A DNA stretch of 64,000 bases from F22 sp963675625. Its GTDB lineage: Bacteria > Bacteroidota > Bacteroidia > Bacteroidales > Bacteroidaceae. Below are positions 9,295-17,854 of the stretch, in pieces. The notes under the pieces are model-generated. The model was not told where the DNA came from. It saw nothing but the letters and a program-made list of their open reading frames with translations, and searched no databases. Position 1 is the stretch's first letter. The number at the start of each line of letters is the position of its first letter. The stretch spans positions 372,001 through 436,000 of the forward strand of contig OY776497.1 in NCBI GenBank assembly GCA_963675625.1, in the 5' to 3' direction. The position numbers and the translations under genes were made by a program.

Positions 9295-9345
9295 CCAGCA
9301 CATACTAAATTCGACTTGCTATTCTAGATTATTATTGAAATATAT

Positions 9346-9353
9346 TATCTTTG
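9346..9353 (+). promoter_or_regulatory. -7 box of the nicotinamidase-like gene
   Basis: TATCTTTG lies 39 bp before the ATG. A -33 element is not clear. Confidence 0.5.
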
Positions 9354-9392
9354 TATTTGCACAAAACAGTTTGAATTAAAATTACTATTCAC

Positions 9393-10157
9393 ATGAATCT
9401 AGCAGTTATTATGAACGTTTTACTTTTTATTATCGACCCACAAGTTGACTTCTGTTCTCCCACTGGCGCTTTGTACGTGCAGGGAGCAGAGAAACGTATG
9501 GACGACATCGCTTTATATATACAGCAACACGGACAAGAACTTACAGATATATGTGTGTCGATGGATTCGCACCACACCTATCATGTAGGGCATGCTGAAT
9601 ACTGGGTAGATGCTCATGGCAACCACCCAAAGCCATTCACACAATTCGACAATACGGATATCTGGAAGCCTGTTAAGGCACCACTGGAAACAGCTAAACA
9701 ATATCTTGCTGCACTAAAAGCACAAGGTCGCACAAACACCATCTGGCCTAATCACTGTATAATAGGAACTCCAGGATGGGAAGTTTTTCCTAGCTTACAA
9801 CAAGCACTTAATAAATGGAACGACACGCCTGCTGGAAAAAAAGCAACAGGATGGAAGAAGTACAAGAAAGGCTCTTTTGCCGATGCCGAAATGTTTAGCG
9901 TACTATCGACTTTTGATGGCAAGCTCGTACCCAAGAGTAATTTACCCGTTGATCTAGAAAGTTACGATAAGATCATAATATGTGGAGTCGCAGAAGATAT
10001 CTGCGTAGCTGAAACAGTACGTGACTTATTACGTATCCCTAGTCTTAAAGGCAAACTCATATTCTTCAAAAAAGGAATGGCTCCACTCGACCCTAACTCC
10101 TCAAACATGAAAGTATATGATAAAGCCAAACAAACATTTGAAGCTGAAGAGATGTAA
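9393..10157 (+). CDS. Nicotinamidase-like cysteine hydrolase (isochorismatase fold)
   Basis: The 254-residue protein belongs to the isochorismatase/nicotinamidase fold. The N-terminal IIDPQVDF places the catalytic Asp at residue 15. The metal-site region WPNHCIIGTPGWE lies at about 120-132. GVAEDICVAETVRDL carries the nucleophile Cys at about 203, matching PncA-type enzymes that deamidate nicotinamide to nicotinate in NAD+ recycling. It is somewhat longer than classical PncA (about 210 residues), mainly through an insertion around residues 145-170. The second in-frame ATG (9411) would also leave the fold intact. The next gene starts about 45 bp downstream on the same strand, so the two may share a transcript. 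The substrate is inferred from family motifs only. Confidence 0.82.
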   Translation: MNLAVIMNVLLFIIDPQVDFCSPTGALYVQGAEKRMDDIALYIQQHGQELTDICVSMDSHHTYHVGHAEYWVDAHGNHPKPFTQFDNTDIWKPVKAPLETAKQYLAALKAQGRTNTIWPNHCIIGTPGWEVFPSLQQALNKWNDTPAGKKATGWKKYKKGSFADAEMFSVLSTFDGKLVPKSNLPVDLESYDKIIICGVAEDICVAETVRDLLRIPSLKGKLIFFKKGMAPLDPNSSNMKVYDKAKQTFEAEEM

Positions 10158-10202
10158 TTTTTGAGGAGTAAGTACTCCCCTTACCATATAAAAGCAACAT
10201 CA

Positions 10203-11150
10203 ATGAAACCCAATTCTATAACAACCCTTTTTGGTATTCAATATCCCATCATACAAGGTGGTATGGTCTGGTGTAGCGGTTGGCGGTTGGCCAGTGCTGT
10301 GAGCAATGCTGGTGGTCTCGGACTACTTGGCATTGGTTCCATGCATCCAGAAACCCTAGAAGAACATATTCTAAAGATGCAACAAGCTACAGATAAACCT
10401 TGGGGCGTCAATCTTCCCCTGTTTTATCCTGAGCTAGACCGTGTAGTCGAACTGATTTTAAAACATGATATTAAAATCGTATTCACCAGTGCTGGTAGTC
10501 CAGCAAAGCTCACTCCATTATTGAAAAAACACGGCATCACCGTTGCCCACGTTATAGCCAACACACGCTTCGCAAAAAAATGCGAGGAAGCAGGCGTCGA
10601 TGCGCTTGTTGCAGAAGGCTTTGAAGCAGGTGGTCACAATTCTCCACAGGAAACAACGACCATGGCCATGATTCCACTTATTCGTGATTGCACCACATTG
10701 CCCCTTATGGCCGCAGGAGGCATTGGTTCTGGTCGCCAAATGGCAGCTGCCTTAGCCTTGGGTGCAGATGGTGTCCAAGTAGGCTCACTCTTTGCAGCCT
10801 CAGAAGAGTCTTCAGCACATGAAGGGTATAAACAAGCCATTCTGGAGGCACAAGAAGGAGCAACCGTACTGACTCTGAAAGAACTCGGCCCTGTACGTCT
10901 CATTCCCAATGCCTTTACAGAAGAGATGGATACCCTGCGCAATCAAGGGGCAAGCGTAGAAGAGATGCGCCAACTACTAGGAAAAGGGCGTGCCAAAAAA
11001 GGGATCTTCTTAGGCGACACCCAACAAGGAGAAATTGAAATCGGTCAAGTAGCCAGCATGATACATAAAATAGAACCAGCAAGTGTTATCATACACAAGT
11101 TGATGACCGAATGTGAAGAGACCATTACACGACTTCAACACCTCATATAA
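10203..11150 (+). CDS. Nitronate monooxygenase / FabK-like FMN protein
   Basis: The 315-residue TIM-barrel flavoprotein is of the 2-nitropropane dioxygenase/FabK family. Seen are PIIQGGMVWCSGWRLASAVS at the N-terminus, AEGFEAGGHNS (FMN/active-site loop with His) near residue 145, and phosphate-binding glycines in AAGGIGSGRQMAAALALGADGVQVGS near 175-200. The family includes nitronate-detoxifying monooxygenases and the enoyl-ACP reductase II of fatty acid synthesis, which motifs alone do not separate. No fatty acid synthesis genes flank it. I chose the ATG at 10203 (MKPNSITTLFG), because the barrel begins there and the upstream in-frame stretch has no family counterpart. It is probably cotranscribed with the hydrolase before it. 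Confidence 0.85.
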   Translation: MKPNSITTLFGIQYPIIQGGMVWCSGWRLASAVSNAGGLGLLGIGSMHPETLEEHILKMQQATDKPWGVNLPLFYPELDRVVELILKHDIKIVFTSAGSPAKLTPLLKKHGITVAHVIANTRFAKKCEEAGVDALVAEGFEAGGHNSPQETTTMAMIPLIRDCTTLPLMAAGGIGSGRQMAAALALGADGVQVGSLFAASEESSAHEGYKQAILEAQEGATVLTLKELGPVRLIPNAFTEEMDTLRNQGASVEEMRQLLGKGRAKKGIFLGDTQQGEIEIGQVASMIHKIEPASVIIHKLMTECEETITRLQHLI

Positions 11151-11177
11151 TCACGACAATTAGTTCTTTCACTTCTA

Positions 11178-11209
11178 TTTGCAAATACAAAAAACAATAC
11201 GTATATTTG
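11178..11209 (+). promoter_or_regulatory. Promoter of the histidine-kinase operon
   Basis: TTTG (11178-11181) and TATATTTG (11202-11209) have a 20-bp spacer, a textbook Bacteroidetes promoter. The predicted leader is about 47 nt. Confidence 0.75.
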
Positions 11210-11262
11210 CCCACCTAATTTTAGGTTAAGCAATCATTGTAACACTACGAGTATTCATTCCT

Positions 11263-13035
11263 ATGGGCAGTAAGCCATTCTACATTCAATCAACAATAGC
11301 CACAAAAGTGCTTATTCTACTCCTTTTTGCGTTGACTCTCATCAACGTACAGTGTGTGTGTGCACATAAAAACGAAGGATTCTATCTGATTCATTGCAAT
11401 GTAGCCGATAGTGCCTTTAGAGCAGGCAATGTTCAACAATGTCAGAAAGAAATTACCATGATGACAAGACGAGCTGGAAATGACAATGACAATGCAGGTT
11501 GGGCATTTATCGCCAGTCATATTGCCAGTTATGCTTATGCGTCCAATATGGTGGATATAGGTATGGATCTTGAACAAGAGGCCATGCATTTATGGAAAGA
11601 TGAAAAGGGATATGAAATCAATTATATCACCAGTGCTCTCACCATAGGGCACTATGCCTTTATCACAGGAAATGCCCCCTTACTCCATCGAATAGACAAG
11701 TCACTACGTCATGTACTAAATACGCATCAAAACATATCCCAAGATTTGTCTCTTAGAATCAACAATTTTCAGGCTTTTCACGCCCTCTTTCATCAGGACT
11801 CCATCAAAGCATATAACACATTGCAGATGGGTAAAGAATACATGTCTCACAAGAATGACTATCCAATTGAAGATCAATTAGGACACTGGGCAGCCTGTGC
11901 AGGATATGCCCATAATATAACACATGATTTGGACAAAACCATTCACTACTTAATGGTTTGTGATACACTTATCCAAAATGCCCAAGAACTAAAAGAGCAA
12001 ACGTACCTGAAACTACTTAATCATCGAAATTTAGCCAAATTCTATGCTTTAAATCATGACTACCCACACAGCATTTATCATTACCAAAAAGTGGCCTCGC
12101 TACAAGAAGAGAGTCACTTTGATTCCAATGCTCATCACTTCAATACTGTGCGGGTGCATTTTCAACAATCGCTCAATCAATACCTAAGCAATCAAAAATC
12201 ACTAGCCATTCAACGCTTCTTATTATTAGGTATAATCATCGCTGTTATCTTTGTGCTTTACATGATACGTCGCACCTTGAAAGCAAACAAAAGACTAGTC
12301 AAAGTGTACAATACACTATTTCAAAAAGAAGCAGAAGCCAAGGCTTCCTTACAAGCCAAAAGTGTTTTTATTGCTAATATGAGTCACGAAGTGCGTACTC
12401 CTCTCAACTCTATTGTTGGCTTTTCAGATATGCTTGCACAAGAAGATATAGATAATGAACTTCGTGAGGAAGGTGTTAAACTAATTCAGCACAACGCAGG
12501 TCTATTAATGAAACTAATCAATGACATGATCGATATGTCTGATTTTACTCAAAATGAGATCAAGCTACAAATATCTCCCTGCGAAGTTGTTCAGTTAAGT
12601 CAGCAAGTTCTGCAATCGATGCGAAAAATTAATCAAACTAATATTGATATTCGATGGAAGTCCCAATTGGATACGCTAACAATTGAAACCGACTCCGCAC
12701 GTCTGCAACAAGTGCTCATCAACCTAATGACCAACGCCATTAAATTTACTCAAAAAGGATATATAGAGCTAGAGCTTTCTATGCTCAATGAAACCGAAGC
12801 TCACTTTAGTGTCACCGATACTGGTATCGGTATCCCAGTAGAAAAACAAAAGAGCGTATTTAAACGTTTTGAAAAAGTAAATGAATTTAGCCAAGGTACT
12901 GGACTTGGTCTTTCTATATGTCGTCTCATTGTAGAAAAAATGGGAGGACGCATTTATATTGACCCAAACTATACTCAGGGATCTCGATTTGTATTTACTC
13001 ACCCATTAAGACACAAGTATCATGACGCTAAATAG
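11263..13035 (+). CDS. Membrane sensor histidine kinase with TPR-like periplasmic sensor
   Basis: The 590-residue protein has an N-terminal signal/membrane segment (about 14-34), an alpha-helical periplasmic region (about 40-305) with TPR-like repeats, a transmembrane segment (about 318-338), a short coiled coil, and a complete kinase core. The H-box is SHEVRTPLNS with the phospho-acceptor His near residue 375. The N-box is NLMTNAIKFT, the G1 box DTGIGI and the G2 box GTGLGLSIC. All residues needed for autophosphorylation and ATP binding are visible. It has no receiver domain, and no response regulator is nearby. Its last 14 bp overlap the next gene, a degenerate kinase, so the two are translationally coupled. 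The stimulus is unknown. Confidence 0.9.
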   Translation: MGSKPFYIQSTIATKVLILLLFALTLINVQCVCAHKNEGFYLIHCNVADSAFRAGNVQQCQKEITMMTRRAGNDNDNAGWAFIASHIASYAYASNMVDIGMDLEQEAMHLWKDEKGYEINYITSALTIGHYAFITGNAPLLHRIDKSLRHVLNTHQNISQDLSLRINNFQAFHALFHQDSIKAYNTLQMGKEYMSHKNDYPIEDQLGHWAACAGYAHNITHDLDKTIHYLMVCDTLIQNAQELKEQTYLKLLNHRNLAKFYALNHDYPHSIYHYQKVASLQEESHFDSNAHHFNTVRVHFQQSLNQYLSNQKSLAIQRFLLLGIIIAVIFVLYMIRRTLKANKRLVKVYNTLFQKEAEAKASLQAKSVFIANMSHEVRTPLNSIVGFSDMLAQEDIDNELREEGVKLIQHNAGLLMKLINDMIDMSDFTQNEIKLQISPCEVVQLSQQVLQSMRKINQTNIDIRWKSQLDTLTIETDSARLQQVLINLMTNAIKFTQKGYIELELSMLNETEAHFSVTDTGIGIPVEKQKSVFKRFEKVNEFSQGTGLGLSICRLIVEKMGGRIYIDPNYTQGSRFVFTHPLRHKYHDAK

Positions 13036-15028
13036 TCTATACAATAGATATTTTAATCTTAGGTTGAGCATATTAGGGCTAGCCTCACTCATCGCCATCA
13101 CCTGCTGGGGAGCTGATGTCGCAACTGACTCCTTGACACTATCAGGCCAACTAAATGCCCTAAACAAGTATAAAGAAAGATATAAGCTCTTGTCTGATGC
13201 ACTGGACACTTTAGATACAAACAACCCATTTTATATGGTAGTGGCCAATCGTTTATGGAATGAAGCTGCATCAAATAGAGACTATGAAACACAGAACTAT
13301 ATTGGTTATACACAAGCCATCTACTATTTCAATAATGCGCAAACAGAAAAGACAGAACAGGTGCTTGAAAATATGCGTGGACTTTTCCAACATATAAAGG
13401 ACTACTCTTATTATTTCTATGTATTCCATCTAACCATTATTGATGATATTGAAGCGGCAAATTTTGAATATGCAATAGCTAAAGTCAAAAAGATGGAACT
13501 TGAGATGGGTTTATATCCTCACCATCAAACAAAGTATCTCCTCTATCAAACATGGGGACATATATATGACAATTTTAATGAAAACCAAAAAGCTATTTCC
13601 GCTTATAGAAAGGCCTTAAAACTTATTCCAAAAGAAGATTTTTTTGAGGGGCGTTCAGATATACAATCCGAATTATTGTCTTTGTATATCAAGATGAAAA
13701 TGTACCTACCAGCCGACAGCCTTTTACAAACACTATCAAGCTATTATAAGATAAACCTGAACAACCCAGATAGTTCCAAAATAGGACGATGGGATGGTGA
13801 TTATGCCATAGACACCTACTGTAGTGCAGCTGATATCAAACTACATCATGGAGATACTAGTCAAGCGAAAGTGTATCTTAATCATGCAGACAGCTTGATA
13901 AATCCAACAACATATGCTCCCTACAAATCATACTACCACGAAGTCTTAGCTGAATATCTCTCTCAAAAAAAGGATAGTTTAGGTGCCATTCGTGCGATCG
14001 ACACAGCAATCAACACCTGTTCTATGACCGAATTGGGATGGAGTGATTATATACAATTGATTCAAAAGAAGTCAAAGCTACAGATAAAATTTAACGATTT
14101 AGAAGGGGGAACAAAATCGTATGCACGAAGCATACAGCTCATTGATTCAATAGATAATATCTCAGCCAATCAACAGTACACTCAATTAAAGGCTTTATAT
14201 AACTTTGATGCTCAACGCTTTGCCAATCAGAAGCATCAACGTAACTACCTTATCCTAGGATGTGTTCTGGGACTTATAACACTGTTGATTGCGGCTAGAC
14301 ATTGGTATAAATTCCATATTATTCGTCAACGTGAATTGGAATCTGTACACCAAATTAAAGAAGCTAAGGCTACGGCAGATAAAGCCAACAAAGCTAAATA
14401 TGAATTTTTACAGGCATTCAATCACAATATACGCACTCCGCTCAATGCTGTGATTGGATTTACTGATTTAATGGTCACTAGTCCTCATCTGTCCAACAAA
14501 GATTTACATGGCTATGCCACGTGTATACACCGAAATTCTCAAAAGATTTTGACTACTGTGGGCAATCTACTGGAACTATCTCGCATGGAGTCAAATATGG
14601 TGCAACTGAGTCATGAAATAACAACAGTGGAGAATTTTGTTGAATCGCTACGCTTACGCATGGAAATCAAAAATATTGGTGCGTTTATTATTCATGATAA
14701 AGTCGAGATGTATCACAAGATTATGACACTAGATACCCATCGTTTTGGTCAGCTCTTTGATTCTTTCTTGAGTGCATATGGCAACGATGAAACAACTCCC
14801 GACAATGTGATTATCGAAACTTACTTAGACAAGGATGACATCCAGAAAAAGGAGCAAGTGGTATTTAAAATCACTGGTTCCTCGCTGATCATGAAGAAAC
14901 ACAAAAAGGATGTAGACCAAGAACGTACTGTACGCAATACAATCAATAGCATTGTAGTAAAACGTACAGGCGGACAATACATGCAATCTGAAGAGCAGAT
15001 TATGATCACCCTACCGATACATTCATAA
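13022..15028 (+). CDS. Degenerate sensor kinase (HisKA kept, ATPase domain eroded)
   Basis: The 668-residue protein has the same plan as the preceding kinase: membrane start, long TPR-like periplasmic region (about 50-400), a transmembrane segment near 412-430, coiled coil, then an H-box HNIRTPLNAVIGF with the candidate His near 468. The HATPase part is recognisable only by position. The N-box Asn region reads FLSAYGNDE, the G1 box DxGxG is replaced by ITGSSLIMKK, and no GTGLGL is present. The C-terminal strand motif (GGQYMQSEEQIMITLPI) is kept. It could receive phosphate from, or form heterodimers with, the intact kinase encoded by the overlapping upstream gene, but is unlikely to bind ATP normally. 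The open frame of 2 kb argues against a pseudogene. Confidence 0.8.
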   Translation: MTLNSLYNRYFNLRLSILGLASLIAITCWGADVATDSLTLSGQLNALNKYKERYKLLSDALDTLDTNNPFYMVVANRLWNEAASNRDYETQNYIGYTQAIYYFNNAQTEKTEQVLENMRGLFQHIKDYSYYFYVFHLTIIDDIEAANFEYAIAKVKKMELEMGLYPHHQTKYLLYQTWGHIYDNFNENQKAISAYRKALKLIPKEDFFEGRSDIQSELLSLYIKMKMYLPADSLLQTLSSYYKINLNNPDSSKIGRWDGDYAIDTYCSAADIKLHHGDTSQAKVYLNHADSLINPTTYAPYKSYYHEVLAEYLSQKKDSLGAIRAIDTAINTCSMTELGWSDYIQLIQKKSKLQIKFNDLEGGTKSYARSIQLIDSIDNISANQQYTQLKALYNFDAQRFANQKHQRNYLILGCVLGLITLLIAARHWYKFHIIRQRELESVHQIKEAKATADKANKAKYEFLQAFNHNIRTPLNAVIGFTDLMVTSPHLSNKDLHGYATCIHRNSQKILTTVGNLLELSRMESNMVQLSHEITTVENFVESLRLRMEIKNIGAFIIHDKVEMYHKIMTLDTHRFGQLFDSFLSAYGNDETTPDNVIIETYLDKDDIQKKEQVVFKITGSSLIMKKHKKDVDQERTVRNTINSIVVKRTGGQYMQSEEQIMITLPIHS

Positions 15029-15043
15029 CTAAATAATAAAACA

Positions 15044-15490
15044 ATGATTTTTACGACATTGACCGGTCTAGTAGACTATACAAATATCCATCCGATGTTT
15101 GCTGCGGTGCTTGAATTTTTAGAAGCCCACCCTATACATACACTTCCAGAAGGTAAAACAACCATTGATGGCGACAAGGCCTTTATTATGGTTAGTTCAT
15201 GCAGCCCTAAAACCAAAGAAGAAGCTCTTCTTGAAACACATAAGAAATATCTGGACATCCAGATTCTTATAGAAGGACAAGAAACAATGGGTTGGGCTCC
15301 CACCAGCTCTATGCAACAAATAGAGACCCCATACAATGAGGATAAAGACATCGCTTTTTATCTAGATAAGACTACACATTATGTACATCTTACTCCAGGT
15401 ATGGCAGTTGTTTTTCTACCTGCAGATGCACATGCTCCAGCTATCTGTGAGCAACCTATTCGCAAAGCAATCATTAAAGTTTTAGTGTAG
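15044..15490 (+). CDS. YhcH/YjgK/YiaL (DUF386) family protein
   Basis: The 148-residue protein matches the YhcH/YjgK/YiaL beta-sandwich family: HPIHTLPEGKTTIDGDKAFIMV near the N-terminus, HKKYLDIQILIEGQETMGWAP in the middle and a metal-site-like AVVFLPADAHAPAI near the C-terminus. Relatives include EbgC and proteins of sialic acid and other sugar catabolic operons, where a role in sugar anomer handling has been proposed. Here it starts 15 bp after the degenerate kinase and is followed by a strong terminator, so it looks like the last gene of the kinase operon, an unusual setting for this family. No sugar-metabolism genes are nearby. Confidence 0.88.
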   Translation: MIFTTLTGLVDYTNIHPMFAAVLEFLEAHPIHTLPEGKTTIDGDKAFIMVSSCSPKTKEEALLETHKKYLDIQILIEGQETMGWAPTSSMQQIETPYNEDKDIAFYLDKTTHYVHLTPGMAVVFLPADAHAPAICEQPIRKAIIKVLV

Positions 15491-15510
15491 ATACATCCCA
15501 TAAGACAAAG

Positions 15511-15546
15511 AAAGGGCGAGTCAACTTTGATTGACTCGCCCTTTTT
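15511..15546 (+). terminator. Intrinsic terminator, kinase operon (probably bidirectional)
   Basis: AAAGGGCGAGTCAA (15511-15524) pairs with TTGACTCGCCCTTT (15531-15544), followed by further T. It sits between convergent genes. The A-run on the left arm could serve the fumarase gene from the other side. Confidence 0.9.
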
Positions 15547-15582
15547 ATATCTATACTAGAGCACGTGCCCTAGCCTATGAGA

Positions 15583-17226
15583 TTACAATCCACAAGTAGG
15601 AATTGGCTTGATTTGTTGGAAGAAATCATTACCCTTATCATCTACAAGAATAAATGCAGGGAAGTTTTCCACTTCAATCTTCCAAATCGCTTCCATACCT
15701 AGTTCAGGGTATTCAAGACACTCGATGCTCTTGATATTGTTTTGAGCAAGGATAGCTGCAGGACCACCGATACTACCTAGGTAGAAACCACCATGCTTAG
15801 CACATGCGTCGGTAACTTGCTTAGAACGGTTACCCTTAGCAAGCATCACCATAGAACCACCGTGACTTTGGAATAGGTCTACATAAGGGTCCATACGATT
15901 GGCTGTTGTAGGACCTAGGGAACCACAAGGCATGCCTTCTGGAGTCTTAGCTGGTCCAGCATAATAGATTGGGTGCTTCTTCAAGTATTCTGGCATTTCT
16001 TCGCCAGCATCAAGACGTTCTTTGATCTTTGCGTGAGCAATATCACGACCTACGATAATAGTACCATTCAAAGAAAGACGAGTAGCTACTGGGTATTTAG
16101 AAAGCAACTTCAATACATCCTCCATTGGTTGGTTCAAGTCCACTTGTACTGCATCACCTTCACCAGATTCACGCAATGCTGCTGGGATCAATTCTGTTGG
16201 ATTGTCATCCATCTTTTCGATCCAGATACCATCTTTATTGATCTTACACTTGATATTACGGTCGGCAGAGCAAGATACACCCATACCTACAGGGCAAGAT
16301 GCACCGTGGCGTGGAAGACGGATAATACGTACATCGTGTGCTAGGTATTTACCACCAAATTGTGCACCAAGACCGATATGTTGTGCTTCTTCCAAGACCT
16401 TCTTTTCTAGTTCGACATCGCGGAATGCACGGCCACCTTCATTACCTGTTGTAGGCAATTCATCGTAGTATTTTGCAGAAGCCAACTTCACTGTAAGCAA
16501 GTTCTTTTCAGCAGAAGTACCACCAATCACGAAAGCGATATGGTATGGAGGACATGCCGCAGTACCCAAACTCTTCACCTTTTCGATAAGGAAAGGCACC
16601 AAAGTATCTGGATTCAACAAAGCTTTAGTTTCTTGATACAAGTATGTTTTATTGGCAGAACCACCACCCTTAGTTACACACAAGAACTTGTATTCCATTC
16701 CTTCAGTTGCTTCGATATCGATCTGAGCTGGTAAGTTGCAACGAGTATTCACCTCGTCATACATAGTCAAAGGTGCATTTTGAGAATAACGAAGGTTTTC
16801 TTCTGTATATGTTTTGAATACACCTAGAGAAAGAGCTTCTTCATCACAGTAACCAGTCCACACTTGTTGACCTTTTTCACCATGAACGATTGCAGTACCA
16901 GTATCTTGGCATAGCGGCAATTGACCTTTTGCAGAAACTTCTGCATTGCGCAAGAATGTAAGAGCCACATATTTATCATTGTCCGACGCTTCTGGATCAT
17001 TCAAAATCTTAGCTACTTGCTCGTTGTGAGCTCTACGTAGCAAGAAACTAACGTCACGGAAAGCCGCATTGGCCATCGCTGTCAAACCTTCTTTTTCAAC
17101 TTTTAGCACTGGAGTGCCTTCAAATTCGCTTACACTTACATAGTCTTTAGTAAGCAGGTAGTATTCAGTCTTGTCCTCACCAACTGGGAAAGGATGCTGA
17201 TACTTAAATTCTGGAGTTGCTGCCAT
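15583..17226 (-). CDS. fumA/fumB-type: Class I (iron-sulfur) fumarate hydratase
   Basis: The 547-residue protein is a single-chain class I fumarase with N-terminal alpha and C-terminal beta regions fused, as in FumA/FumB of enterobacteria. It interconverts fumarate and malate using an oxygen-sensitive [4Fe-4S] cluster. Candidate cluster cysteines lie in PLCQDTGTA (about residue 105), in the GTAACPPYHIAFVIGG region (about 225) and in HGASCPVGMGVSCSADR (about 315). The C-terminal domain starts around residue 375 (LSLNGTIIVGRDIAHAKI). In anaerobic Bacteroidales the enzyme belongs to the reductive branch leading to succinate and propionate. The gene is monocistronic, with TATATTTG at 17291-17298. 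Confidence 0.95.
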   Translation of the reverse strand: MAATPEFKYQHPFPVGEDKTEYYLLTKDYVSVSEFEGTPVLKVEKEGLTAMANAAFRDVSFLLRRAHNEQVAKILNDPEASDNDKYVALTFLRNAEVSAKGQLPLCQDTGTAIVHGEKGQQVWTGYCDEEALSLGVFKTYTEENLRYSQNAPLTMYDEVNTRCNLPAQIDIEATEGMEYKFLCVTKGGGSANKTYLYQETKALLNPDTLVPFLIEKVKSLGTAACPPYHIAFVIGGTSAEKNLLTVKLASAKYYDELPTTGNEGGRAFRDVELEKKVLEEAQHIGLGAQFGGKYLAHDVRIIRLPRHGASCPVGMGVSCSADRNIKCKINKDGIWIEKMDDNPTELIPAALRESGEGDAVQVDLNQPMEDVLKLLSKYPVATRLSLNGTIIVGRDIAHAKIKERLDAGEEMPEYLKKHPIYYAGPAKTPEGMPCGSLGPTTANRMDPYVDLFQSHGGSMVMLAKGNRSKQVTDACAKHGGFYLGSIGGPAAILAQNNIKSIECLEYPELGMEAIWKIEVENFPAFILVDDKGNDFFQQIKPIPTCGL

Positions 17227-17290
17227 AATGAATCTATTGAATCAATTAGAATAATTTTATCGTTGGATAGGGTTTTCCCCTAACGTCCTG

Positions 17291-17298
17291 CAAATATA
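17291..17298 (-). promoter_or_regulatory. -7 box of the fumarase gene
   Basis: CAAATATA on plus reads TATATTTG on minus, 65 bp before the fumarase start. Confidence 0.55.
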
Positions 17299-17372
17299 CT
17301 ATTTTTCCAGCACTAGGCCTATTTTAGTTTTGAAAAAAGCCCGTTTTTTATGCTCGCTAAATAATAAATATG

Positions 17373-17380
17373 TATATTTG
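17373..17380 (+). promoter_or_regulatory. -7 box of the rSAM/lipoprotein operon
   Basis: TATATTTG lies 24 bp before the lipoprotein ATG, leaving a leader of only about 17 nt. Confidence 0.6.
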
Positions 17381-17403
17381 CTTACGCAACAAAATTAAAA
17401 AAT

Positions 17404-17841
17404 ATGAAAAAACTAAATTTATTTGAGCTTGGTCTCAGACGTGTACTTTTCTTACTATTATCTATGCTTGGTTTTACTAGCTGTGTAAAGGATTCTCCTT
17501 GTGAATATGGTTCCCCTGTTACAGGTTTTAAAGTTGTAGGTCAGGTCACTAACCAAAACGGTACTGGTATCCCTAATGTCGGCGTGGTAGTCAAAACAGA
17601 AGGGTACCAGATTGCTGACACTTTGCGTACGGATGCCAATGGTGATTATTCAAACTTCATAGAAACACTGTATCCTCTTCCAAAAGAAATCGATGTAGTA
17701 TTTGTCGACACTGATGGCCAAGACAATGGGTCTTACCAATCTACTACAATTAATCATCCGATTAAAGGTGTTGACCCAAGTAGCGGATTAACCATTGAGC
17801 AGAAAATCGACGCCACTCTAACCGAAAAAGAAAACAACTAG
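17404..17841 (+). CDS. Putative lipoprotein of the rSAM/lipoprotein system
   Basis: The 145-residue protein has a hydrophobic signal followed by the lipobox GFTSC (Cys26), then CEYGSPV and a small beta-sandwich (about residues 43-140) with the carboxypeptidase-regulatory or transthyretin-like pattern VVGQVTNQNGTGIPNVGVVV and TDANGDYSNF. It starts 13 bp upstream of a SPASM-type radical SAM enzyme. This pairing of an EYGSP lipoprotein with a radical SAM enzyme is catalogued in Bacteroidetes as the rSAM/lipoprotein system (TIGR04134 with TIGR04133, from memory), with no established function. The lipoprotein is the obvious candidate substrate. It is likely anchored in the outer membrane or facing the periplasm. 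Confidence 0.85.
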   Translation: MKKLNLFELGLRRVLFLLLSMLGFTSCVKDSPCEYGSPVTGFKVVGQVTNQNGTGIPNVGVVVKTEGYQIADTLRTDANGDYSNFIETLYPLPKEIDVVFVDTDGQDNGSYQSTTINHPIKGVDPSSGLTIEQKIDATLTEKENN

Positions 17842-17854
17842 ACTTCTCACTTGC

